Under the pieces are notes generated by a model, which did no database searches, was not told the origin of the DNA, and worked only from the letters and a program-made list of their open reading frames with translations. The translations under genes and the position numbers were made by a program. Below, piece by piece: positions 19,651-27,238 of a stretch of DNA of 64,000 nucleotides. Each line of letters opens with the position of its first letter. Positions within the stretch are counted from its first letter, which is position 1. Origin of the DNA: Blastopirellula sediminis (GTDB lineage: Bacteria > Planctomycetota > Planctomycetia > Pirellulales > Pirellulaceae); assembly GCF_020966755.1 (NCBI RefSeq), contig NZ_JAJKFT010000004.1, positions 248,001-312,000 of the forward strand. The letters are read 5' to 3'.

Positions 19651-19681
19651 TCGGCAGCCCTTTGCGTCGCCTGATGTTGCT

Positions 19682-21181
19682 CTAAGTTGTCGCTGCGGTT
19701 GTTGCGCCGGTCGCCAGACGCATGATCGCTTCTTCGCTCAGCTGATCGCGGCGAAGTTCGCCGGCGATTCGCCCCTCGTGCATGACCAGCATGCGGTCTG
19801 ACATGCCGATCACTTCTTCCATTTCGCTGGAAGCGAACAAGATCGCGACTCCCTGGTGCGCGAGCTGTTCCATCATCTCATAGATCTCGTGCTTGGCGCC
19901 GATGTCGATGCCGCGGGTCGGCTCGTCGAGGAGCAGCACCTTCGGCCCAATCGCCAGCCACTTGGCGATCACCGCCTTTTGCTGATTGCCGCCGGAGAGG
20001 AACTGGATAATCTGTCCTGGGCCCGGCGTTTTGATCCGGAGCTTTTGGATCATCTCGTCGGCGGTCGTCTTTTCCCAGCGCGTCGGTAGCATCCCGGCGG
20101 TGGAGGCCCGCATCAGCCCCGGCAGCGTGATGTTCTCGCCAACGGTCATCTCGATCACCAGCCCGTCCTGCTTGCGATCTTCCGGCACGAGGAAGAGCCC
20201 GGCCGCAATCGCATCGCGGGGGCTTTGCAGACGAACCGCCTGGCCGGCGACTTCGACGGAACCGCCCAGTGTGCGGCGTACGCCGAACAACGTTTCGAGC
20301 AATTCCGTCCGTCCGGCGCCGACAAGTCCCGCCAGACCGACGATCTCTCCCGCCTTTAGTTGCAGATCGATCGGATAGGCGCCGTTGCCGCGAACGCGAA
20401 CTCCGCGAGCCGAAAGGACGACCTCGCCCGCTTCATGCGGCGAATGGGGGAAGAACTGATCGAGATCGCGGCCCACCATCAAGCGGACCATCTGTTCGTG
20501 CGTGATCTGGTCTTTTTCAAGTTCGCCGGAGTTGCAGCCGTCACGCAACGCGACGACTCGATCGGCGACATGGTGGATCTCGCTCAGGCGGTGCGAGATG
20601 TACACGACGCTGACGCCGCGGTCTCGCAAGGTGCGAATCACCCGGAACAGGTTCTCCACTTCTCCGGTCGAAAGGCTGGAGGTCGGCTCGTCCATGATCA
20701 GCACTTGCGCGTCGGAGGCGAGCGCTTTGGCGATTTCGACCAACTGCCGATGCCCGATCGAAAGAGAAGCGAGCGACGCGGTCGGCGGAATATCGAGTCC
20801 GACTTGCCGCAGCACTTCGCTGGCGCGACGTTCCATTTCGCGGCGTCGCAAAAAGCCAAAGGTCCTGGGCTCTTTGCCGAGGAAGATGTTCGCCGCGACG
20901 TCCAGGTTGTCGCACAGATTCAGCTCTTGGTGAATCAGCGCGATGCCGAACTTCTCGGCGTCGCGGACATTTCGAATCTCGACCGGGCGGCCGTCGAGCT
21001 TGATTTCTCCCTCGTCGGGCGTTTGAATCCCGGCAAGGATCTTCATCAGCGTGCTTTTGCCTGCGCCGTTCTCGCCGATCACTGCGACCGACTGGCCGGC
21101 GGCGATCGAGAGGCTGACCCCTTTTAGCGCTTTGACGCCGGGGAAGCGTTTCGAGACGTTACAGACTTCGAGCAGCGGCAC
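19682..21181 (-). CDS. sugar ABC transporter ATP-binding protein (RbsA-like, two ABC domains)
   Basis: A protein of 499 aa, the usual size for the fused double ATPase of CUT2 sugar importers. The first domain has Walker A GENGAGKSTLMKIL, a signature segment LSIGHRQLVEIAKAL and Walker B VLIMDEPTSSL. The second has the typical altered P-loop GLVGAGRTELLETL, then LSGGNQQKAVIAKWL and VLLLDEPTRGIDIGAK. The first signature reads LSIGH rather than LSVGQ, a mild change. It lies between the permease and the binding lipoprotein genes, spaced by 31 and 43 bp, so all three are probably one transcript. It powers uptake of an unidentified sugar. Confidence 0.95.
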   Translation of the reverse strand: MPLLEVCNVSKRFPGVKALKGVSLSIAAGQSVAVIGENGAGKSTLMKILAGIQTPDEGEIKLDGRPVEIRNVRDAEKFGIALIHQELNLCDNLDVAANIFLGKEPRTFGFLRRREMERRASEVLRQVGLDIPPTASLASLSIGHRQLVEIAKALASDAQVLIMDEPTSSLSTGEVENLFRVIRTLRDRGVSVVYISHRLSEIHHVADRVVALRDGCNSGELEKDQITHEQMVRLMVGRDLDQFFPHSPHEAGEVVLSARGVRVRGNGAYPIDLQLKAGEIVGLAGLVGAGRTELLETLFGVRRTLGGSVEVAGQAVRLQSPRDAIAAGLFLVPEDRKQDGLVIEMTVGENITLPGLMRASTAGMLPTRWEKTTADEMIQKLRIKTPGPGQIIQFLSGGNQQKAVIAKWLAIGPKVLLLDEPTRGIDIGAKHEIYEMMEQLAHQGVAILFASSEMEEVIGMSDRMLVMHEGRIAGELRRDQLSEEAIMRLATGATTAATT

Positions 21182-21224
21182 GCGGGCCCCTTTCGCAGAA
21201 GGTGCATGAGTTCGGCGGCGGTCG

Positions 21225-22346
21225 CTACTCGGACTTTGATTCGGCCGCTTCGGCGGCGGCGTCGCCTCCGATGGCGTACTCAGGCGGAATCGGCCTGTCG
21301 AGCAACTCGTCGATCACGCCGGAGCTGCGCTCTTGGGCGTTCAGCTGTTCGAGCTTGCCGACGAAGATCGCCACTTCGCCCCCATCCGGAATCGCTTCCT
21401 TCACCAGCTTGCCGACGGCGCGACCGGCCAGGTAGTTGCCGGTGCCGATGTAGAACAAGCGGTTCGTTTCCGGCGCGTCGCTGTCGTGGCAGATCACCTT
21501 CATCTTCTCGCAGGCACGGTTGATCAGCGTCTGCTGGTTCTCTTTGTCGATCGGCGAAAGAGCCAGGCCTTGGCAATCGTCGTTCAGCTTCCGCTCGATG
21601 AAACGCTTCTGTTCTTCCGCGCTGGCGGTCGGCGGGTGATAGACGTCGCACGACGCATTGAAGATCGGCTCGGCACAGCGAACCCCTTGTTCGGCAAGGT
21701 CCCAGAAGGGATCGACCGTGTTGGTCAAAAAGGCCAAGCTGACCGGTTCTTTGGTGTCGTAGTCGTCTCGTTCCAGCTTCGGCGCGGGAGCTTTGCCGGC
21801 CATCATCTGTTCGATGTCGGCCTTGAACTGCGCGGCGTTATCGGGGCGGATGACGCGGTGCGGGATGTAGATGATTTTGCTTTCGGGGACGTCGACCTCT
21901 TCGCCGCGAACGAGGGCCGAGAGGTACTCGACCGACTTGAAGCCGAACAAGAACGGCTGCTGCACGACGGTGCCGAAGATCTTCCCTTCCTCAATCCCTT
22001 TCAGCGTCTCGATGTCTTCGTCGAAGCCGACGATCTTGATGTCGTCGAGCTTTCCGGCATTTTCTACGGCCCGCAAAATGGTGGGGGGATTGTAGGCGTA
22101 GAGGCCGACCATGCAGTTCAGATTCGGGTATTTCGAGATCGCGGCCTCGGCGTTTTGCTTCGCCCGGTCATGATTCCCGCTGTCCGAGCGGAGGGCGACG
22201 ACCGTGTATTTGCCGTGGGTAACGGGGAAATCGTACTTGGCGGTTCCTCCTCCTCCGGATGTGCCTGAGGGGTTCGACTCAGAGCTACAGCCGATCGCAG
22301 CCGAGGCGGCGACGGCGCACGCCTTCAGAAAGAGACGACGTTTCAT
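21225..22346 (-). CDS. sugar-binding lipoprotein of ABC importer, circularly permuted
   Basis: A protein of 373 aa. The start MKRRLFLKAC gives a lipoprotein signal with lipobox A-I-G-C20; an upstream extension to 22403 would spoil it. The mature part is a type I periplasmic binding protein, but the halves are swapped relative to RbsB. Residues about 43-190 match the canonical second half (YTVVALRSD, DRAKQNAEAAISKYP, IKIVGFDEDIETLKGI, GTVVQQPFLFG). Residues about 200-350 match the canonical first half (VSLAFLTNTVDPFW, GLALSPIDKENQQTLI, HDSDAP, YIGTGNYLAGRAVG, AQERSSGVIDELL). The frame is unbroken, and normal ATPase and permease genes follow, so it is probably functional as the solute receptor. 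The sugar ligand is unknown. Confidence 0.9.
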   Translation of the reverse strand: MKRRLFLKACAVAASAAIGCSSESNPSGTSGGGGTAKYDFPVTHGKYTVVALRSDSGNHDRAKQNAEAAISKYPNLNCMVGLYAYNPPTILRAVENAGKLDDIKIVGFDEDIETLKGIEEGKIFGTVVQQPFLFGFKSVEYLSALVRGEEVDVPESKIIYIPHRVIRPDNAAQFKADIEQMMAGKAPAPKLERDDYDTKEPVSLAFLTNTVDPFWDLAEQGVRCAEPIFNASCDVYHPPTASAEEQKRFIERKLNDDCQGLALSPIDKENQQTLINRACEKMKVICHDSDAPETNRLFYIGTGNYLAGRAVGKLVKEAIPDGGEVAIFVGKLEQLNAQERSSGVIDELLDRPIPPEYAIGGDAAAEAAESKSE

Positions 22347-22508
22347 GGGTGCTGGCCTAAAGCAGAGGAGGGGGTGGTAGAAGAGGAATACAAAAGTAAA
22401 CAAGTCGCTATTTTAAAGTGACATCGCTGCAGAGGCAACTGACGCACAGCAAAGCGAAAGATAACGCTCCGAAATGCCCCGTTACGACCGCCCGATTCGG
22501 TTTCGCGC

Positions 22509-22540
22509 ATAAAAAACGCACGCCCAGAAGGACGCGCGTC
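22509..22540 (-). terminator. intrinsic terminator of the 39-aa lipoprotein gene
   Basis: On the minus strand a 10-bp stem (ACGCGCGTCC with GGGCGTGCGT, two G-U pairs) and a TTCT loop are followed by six T residues. It lies about 60 bp beyond the stop of the small lipoprotein gene, separating it from the transporter operon further along the same strand. Confidence 0.75.
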
Positions 22541-22598
22541 AGAATTTCGCAATTCCGCAGCGAACCCGCAGGCCCGCTGGGAAGTCGAAACAAATAAC

Positions 22599-22718
22599 TT
22601 AGTTGCTGGTGTTAGCCGGCGGAGGAGTCGTCGGGGGTTCCGACGGAGCACAACCGACAAACGGAGCGGCCAAAGAGGCCAACACCACAGCAACCATCAA
22701 CGTCTTCATGATTTTCAT
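22599..22718 (-). CDS. small lipoprotein, 39 aa
   Basis: A very short gene. The peptide begins MKIMKTLMVAVVLASLAAP and has a lipobox F-V-G-C23, then a Pro/Thr-rich tail ending ANTSN. A strong ribosome site (GAAGAAGGG) lies about 8 bases upstream of the ATG and a terminator lies downstream, so the unit has its own complete signals. After cleavage only about 17 residues would remain on the lipid anchor. Proteins of this type (signal, Cys, Pro/Thr tail) are common unannotated genes in planctomycetes. The function is unknown; it may be a peptidoglycan- or membrane-attached lipopeptide. It lies upstream of the ABC transporter on the same strand but is separated by the terminator. Confidence 0.72.
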   Translation of the reverse strand: MKIMKTLMVAVVLASLAAPFVGCAPSEPPTTPPPANTSN

Positions 22719-22950
22719 CTGCGTAACCCTTCTTCAAATTGAGACGTTTCCACGTAACCGCCAGTCTACTGAAAGGCTTTCCGGTACTCAACTACGCGTT
22801 TTTTTCCCCTAGCAGGGTTTAAAAATTTTAGAGCGGTAAAATCGGCGCCATCGGGCTAATAAGATTCGCTGACGCTCCATCGTGCTGTTCGGCCGCCGTG
22901 GCCGACTATTAAACTAAGGTCGTTTCCTTCTTCCCCCTTCGCAGAAGCTC

Positions 22951-23832
22951 ATGCAGCCGACTCTCGTTCAACGTAATCTTCGCACCCCCGCGCGCCTGTC
23001 GGTCGTGGGAGATTGGCGCATCGGCAATCTGGTGGCGAGAGGCTCCTTCTGCGACGTTTCTCGCGCTCAGCCGGTTGGCGGAAAAGGTATCGCGTGGGAC
23101 TACGCGATTAAAACGTTACGATCCGAATATGCGTCCGATCCGTTAGCGCTCGAAATGTTGCGCCGCGAGGTTCGCGTCTCGCAGCAGGTCGCCTCGCCGC
23201 GGTTGGCCACCGTGTTGGCCCACGGTCTCGACGGCAGCGAAGAGGCCTACGTCGTCTTTCCCTACCTGACCGGGGTGACCCTCAATCAGCTCGTTCCGCG
23301 TCGCGGACCGCTCGCCGCTCGGATCTGGATTATTCGCCAAGTGGCCGAAGGACTGTCAGCGCTGCATGCCGCCGGTTGGCGTCATGGCGATGTGAAGCCC
23401 GAAAACGTCATGATCGACGCCACCGGCCGGGTGACCCTGATTGATCTCGGCTTCGCCACCCAGATTGGGATCGACGAAGTCGACGCCGCCCAATACCAGA
23501 AGGGTACGCCGCGCTACATGGCGCCGGAACTCTTCACGTCGACCTTGGCCGCCTCCGACGCCAGCGACATCTACAGTCTCGGCGTGTTGGCCTTTGAACT
23601 GCTCAGCGGGCATCGATTGTTCGATACCCAAGACCTGGCGAAAATCGTCGCCGCTCATCGGGCGCAGTCGCCTCCCCCGCTTCGCCGATTTCTGCCGCAT
23701 GCTCCCGCGGCGCTCTCGACTTTGGTCGCTCGCATGTTGGCGAAAGATCCTCTTCGCCGTCCAGAAACGATTGATGACGTCGCCGAACAACTCCGCGCTT
23801 TGGAGTTCGAGACGATCGGTAACGTCGGTTAA
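22951..23832 (+). CDS. soluble Ser/Thr protein kinase, minimal
   Basis: A protein of 293 aa consisting of a kinase domain alone. The glycine-rich loop reads VARGSFCDV, the ATP lysine is in YAIKTL, the catalytic loop is HGDVKPENVM (Asp kept, HGD instead of HRD), and the metal motif is DLG instead of DFG. The segment GTPRYMAPELF is a normal activation-segment end. There is no membrane helix or sensor domain, unlike most planctomycete kinases. The HGD/DLG changes occur in the PknB/bacterial kinase spread and do not by themselves imply loss of activity. It is convergent with the SH3 protein gene only 6 bp away. Substrate unknown. Confidence 0.9.
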   Translation: MQPTLVQRNLRTPARLSVVGDWRIGNLVARGSFCDVSRAQPVGGKGIAWDYAIKTLRSEYASDPLALEMLRREVRVSQQVASPRLATVLAHGLDGSEEAYVVFPYLTGVTLNQLVPRRGPLAARIWIIRQVAEGLSALHAAGWRHGDVKPENVMIDATGRVTLIDLGFATQIGIDEVDAAQYQKGTPRYMAPELFTSTLAASDASDIYSLGVLAFELLSGHRLFDTQDLAKIVAAHRAQSPPPLRRFLPHAPAALSTLVARMLAKDPLRRPETIDDVAEQLRALEFETIGNVG

Positions 23833-23838
23833 CGCTCT

Positions 23839-25281
23839 CTACTTCGTCTCGACGCTCGTCTTCTCATGGCGGCTCAGCACCACCACGCGGCTCGCGGTCA
23901 AATGAGGCCGCGTGAATTCTTCCGTCGTTGCGACCTGGCCATACAGACCAACCTTTTGCTTCAAGTAACGTCGCAGGTTCACGCCTGGAGAAGGTGTGAC
24001 GAACTGCAGCACGTTGCCGTCTTCGTCGGTCAGCGCGAACGGCGGCGTGTAGCGCGCCGAGTTCCGCGACGACGTCGCTCGTTTGATCACCGGCATCAGC
24101 CAACCTTCGCCGTCATACCGAGCGTCATCGTTTCCGACAAAGACGCCGGTGCCGATGTCGCTCGGTTTCACTTCGGCGTCGCTCGCCATGTCGGCCGAAG
24201 CGACCGTGGCCGCCGGCTTGTCGGTCGGAATGGTCGTCGCGATCCGCGACGCTTCCCGCTTGCGGGCCTGAAGCTGCGAGAACTCTTCGATCTTCTCGAC
24301 CATCACCAGCGCCTCGCCTCGTTCCAGCGGCGTTGCGCCAGTGTAACGAAGCTGCTGGGCGGCCGCTTTGAGCGAATTGAAATCCCACTGGTCGATCGGC
24401 TGGGAGACCGTTTTGGTCAGCTCCGCTTCGAGCCATTGCATCGACGCATGAAAGTCGCCGCCAAAGTTCGGCATCGTCGCCGGAGCGGCGACCGTCATCG
24501 AACCGGGGATCATCGCCACGGCGCTCGCTTTGGCGTGATTCAGCGGACCCGGAGGCAAACTCGCGGTGACCGGGATCTGGGCCGATTGCTGCGCTACCGG
24601 AGTGACCGGGACGGTGCTGTTGCGGACCGGTTCCGGCTCTGGATCGTCCAGCGACCAGGGGGAATCGCCGGAACGTTTGTTCCAGCCGCCGGCCGACAGA
24701 TTCATTTTCGCCTCCGGCGTCGTGCTGCTGGTCGATGCGGTCTCAGGCATTTCCGACAACAGCTTGGCGGTATCGGCTTTGATCCAGCGAAACTCGCCGG
24801 CCGGAGGGGCGATCTTAGTCCACTTTTCAACCTGGCCGGTCTCGGCGTTCAGCGATTGACCGCTCCCCAGCTTCTGAACCACTTCTCCTCGCATCAGGCG
24901 GACATGAGCCGCGTCGCGGCGTTCGTCCAAGCGGCTGCCGATAAAGCAGGGCGCCTGATCGCGGGACGCTTCCAGCAGATTCGGTTTGTCGGTTTCGATG
25001 AGCGCGTCGGCCAACACCCAGCTGAAGCTGCCGTGCGGGGGGCGAATCGCGAGCCAGCCATTTTCGACTTCGTCGTAAATCTCGATCTCGGCGCCTTCCT
25101 CCAGGAAGTCGCAGACGTAGTAGTCTTCGCCGGGGCCGCTGTAAATGTCCGAGACGTTGGTGACGATCACCGCGCGCTGCGGCTTCTGAGCGGCGGCCGG
25201 CGAAACCATCGCCAGCAGCAGCGCAAACAGAGAGACGGACGCCAGACGTGTCAGCGTAACGCGATCGAGTTGTCGTTTCAT
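23839..25281 (-). CDS. exported SH3-domain protein
   Basis: A protein of 480 aa from the ATG at 25281, chosen because a clean signal peptide follows (LASVSLFALLLAMVSPAAAQ). Residues about 35-95 form a bacterial SH3 domain (NVSDIYSGPGEDYYVCDFL, then WLAIRPP and FSWVLADAL), and a second, weaker SH3-like stretch follows (about 110-165, VRLMRGEVVQKLGSG). The middle is Pro/Thr-rich and disordered. The C-terminal 90 residues (YDGEGWLMPVI... VLQFVTPSPGVNLRRYL, KVGLYGQ) look like another small beta domain. Bacterial SH3 domains often bind cell wall or protein ligands in the periplasm. It stands alone; a long non-coding region lies upstream. The function is not known. Confidence 0.82.
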   Translation of the reverse strand: MKRQLDRVTLTRLASVSLFALLLAMVSPAAAQKPQRAVIVTNVSDIYSGPGEDYYVCDFLEEGAEIEIYDEVENGWLAIRPPHGSFSWVLADALIETDKPNLLEASRDQAPCFIGSRLDERRDAAHVRLMRGEVVQKLGSGQSLNAETGQVEKWTKIAPPAGEFRWIKADTAKLLSEMPETASTSSTTPEAKMNLSAGGWNKRSGDSPWSLDDPEPEPVRNSTVPVTPVAQQSAQIPVTASLPPGPLNHAKASAVAMIPGSMTVAAPATMPNFGGDFHASMQWLEAELTKTVSQPIDQWDFNSLKAAAQQLRYTGATPLERGEALVMVEKIEEFSQLQARKREASRIATTIPTDKPAATVASADMASDAEVKPSDIGTGVFVGNDDARYDGEGWLMPVIKRATSSRNSARYTPPFALTDEDGNVLQFVTPSPGVNLRRYLKQKVGLYGQVATTEEFTRPHLTASRVVVLSRHEKTSVETK

Positions 25282-25919
25282 CGAACCGGCCCAACTAGCG
25301 CAGTTTCCCCCCTGCGTAGATGCACTCTGGGGAATACCTGATTCGCCGCAGCGATTCAAGAGCGATAGACCAGGGTTGCTAGCGGGGTGATGCATCGGGA
25401 GAGCCCCCCATGGTCAAAACGCCTCTACCAACCGACGTCGCCGGACAATGACGAATGTCGAATTCCGAATGACGAAATTGGGACCGGACCGCCAACGATT
25501 TTTTCTTGTTCAATAACGGGCGCTCCCGACGAAGTCCATTCGGACCCATCAACGCCGGTCGATAGTATGGACCGCTCGGCTTCATTTTTTTCACGCGACG
25601 GTGAACTGAATCAGACCGCCACGATTCCTTCGCGCCCAAACCGACAGTGGACTGGACTGCAACATTTTTTTCTTGGACGCATTGCGGTCCGAGCGCCAAT
25701 TCTTCGCCGCTCCGTCAGCGCGCAGCGGTAGCGCAATTCGCGAGACGCTTCTCACGCGAAACTCCGATCCAGCGGACTGATTTCGGGGCGCGCGATACCA
25801 CCAGATACGGCCAAAGACGACCGTCGCGCACCAACGGGAATCGACCACGAATCCGTGCGCTTTGTCAACAGACAAAGTTAGGCGACCGCGCGCCTCAGGC
25901 GACGCTCGTAGTCGCCCAA
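25282..25919. other. 638-bp gene-poor region
   Basis: No credible gene: the open frames here are short, lack ribosome sites and look random. It should contain the promoter of the minus-strand SH3 gene. It holds a short dispersed repeat (25447-25479), three poly-T patches (near 25500, 25585 and 25665) and a small hairpin CTTTGTC/GACAAAG at about 25859-25876. None of these matches an RNA family that I recognise. Confidence 0.6.
25447..25479 (+). repeat. short dispersed repeat (GACGAATG/GAATTCCGA type)
   Basis: The stretch contains two copies of an AATGACGAA-like unit around TGTCGAATTCCG. Short repeats of this composition occur between genes in many planctomycete and verrucomicrobial genomes and give rise to spurious proteins rich in HSEFDIRHS. 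Only one copy lies in this window, so recognition rests on recall of that pattern. Confidence 0.4.
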
Positions 25920-27074
25920 CTACTTCCCTTCGACGAGCGTTCGCGCCATGGTGATCGCCGTTTCGTGCCCAGCGGGGTCCGATTGCAGATTACAGAGGAC
26001 GATCAGGGTGACGCCGGTCTTGGGGTCGTGCCCCATGAACGATTGGTAGCCAGGGAGCGAACCGTCGTGGCCGAGCATCGGCCCGAGCTTGGCGATCCCG
26101 AGACCGTAGGAAGGACCTTGCGGGTTGTCGGGCTGGGCAGGTCGAAAGCTCTCCATTTGCGTTTTGTGCATTTCCGGAGAGAGCAGCTTGCCGCCGACCA
26201 GCGCTTCGACGTAGGTCGCCAGGTCTTTGGCGGTCGAGATTCCGGCGCCGGCCGCCCAGCCCCACGACGGATTGTCGTTGGTGTGGTCGCTTGGCAGAAG
26301 CTTGCCGGCGAGCGCCTCTTTTTGCTGATCTTCCGGCAAGACGGGGTTTTCGTTCGTGCCAAACAAATAGCCGTGGGAAAACGGCGGCGGCAGTTGGTTG
26401 TCGCTCAGGGCCGGTAGCGAGGTTCGGGTCAACTTGAGCGGGGCGAAGATCCGCTCCTGAAACGCTTTTTCGAGCGGCATGCCGGTCAATTTCTCAGCGA
26501 TCACGCCCAGCATCACCGTATTGGTATTCGAATAGTCGTAGGCCGTTCCAGGCTTGAAGAGCGGCTTCTGCTCGATGCCGATTTGAATCAGCTCTTGCGG
26601 GGCGAAGACGCGCTGCGGCTGCTGATCCATCGTCTGATTGAAGGACTTCAGTTCGCTGTAAGTCGGAATGCCGCTCCGCATCGAGAGGAGATCGGCGATC
26701 GTGATCTCATCTCCTTGCGGGACGTCTTGGAAGAACTTCGAAACCTTGTCGTCGAGTTTGAGCTTCCCTTCCTGCACCAATTGCAAGATCACGACGCCGG
26801 TCATGGTCTTGGTATTGGAACCAATCCGAAACGCCATGTCGGTTTGCATCGGCGCCTTCGTTTTCAGATCAGCGACGCCAAACGCCTTGAGCCACTCCTG
26901 ATCCCCTTTGCGGATCAGCACGACGACGCCGGGGATGGCCTTCTCTTGCATCATCCCCTCGACCGTCGCCGTCAATTTCGCTTCATCGACCGGCCACTGG
27001 CCAAAGACGCTGGTGCAGGTCGCACAGAAAAGCGGCATGGCGATCACGAGCGAGAGCGTGCGCGAAAGAAGCAT
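25920..27074 (-). CDS. serine hydrolase, beta-lactamase/DD-peptidase family
   Basis: A protein of 384 aa with a signal peptide (LSLVIAMPLFCATCTSVFGQ). The active-site motifs of the beta-lactamase (class C-like, PF00144) fold are present: S-x-x-K as SNTK in FRIGSNTKTMTGVVI, Y-x-N as YSN in AYDYSNTNTVML, and an HxG-type motif in LGHDGSLPGYQSF. The length is close to AmpC-like esterases and D-aminopeptidases. In planctomycetes these proteins are numerous and mostly not antibiotic-resistance enzymes. The protein is secreted, probably an esterase or peptidase acting on envelope or environmental substrates. It is transcribed alone, with the ankyrin/WD40 gene 164 bp upstream on the same strand. Confidence 0.9.
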   Translation of the reverse strand: MLLSRTLSLVIAMPLFCATCTSVFGQWPVDEAKLTATVEGMMQEKAIPGVVVLIRKGDQEWLKAFGVADLKTKAPMQTDMAFRIGSNTKTMTGVVILQLVQEGKLKLDDKVSKFFQDVPQGDEITIADLLSMRSGIPTYSELKSFNQTMDQQPQRVFAPQELIQIGIEQKPLFKPGTAYDYSNTNTVMLGVIAEKLTGMPLEKAFQERIFAPLKLTRTSLPALSDNQLPPPFSHGYLFGTNENPVLPEDQQKEALAGKLLPSDHTNDNPSWGWAAGAGISTAKDLATYVEALVGGKLLSPEMHKTQMESFRPAQPDNPQGPSYGLGIAKLGPMLGHDGSLPGYQSFMGHDPKTGVTLIVLCNLQSDPAGHETAITMARTLVEGK

Positions 27075-27238
27075 GAGTCGTTTCCCTGGGACGTGGGGCA
27101 GGCAGTTTGTTTCGATACCTAACTATACGTTACGAAGCCCTAATCGACCTGGTCAGTTTGTAGGGAATCCTCAGGATCTTCGGAAAGCGAAAGTCGATTC
27201 CGATTCGTTCCCCGCAAGTCGACGTTTCGCTGCGCCGA

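Noticed and set aside
25591-25875. Possible 94-codon gene in the 25.3-25.9 kb gap
   Set aside because: No ribosome site or recognisable feature; it crosses poly-T patches and has random-looking composition.
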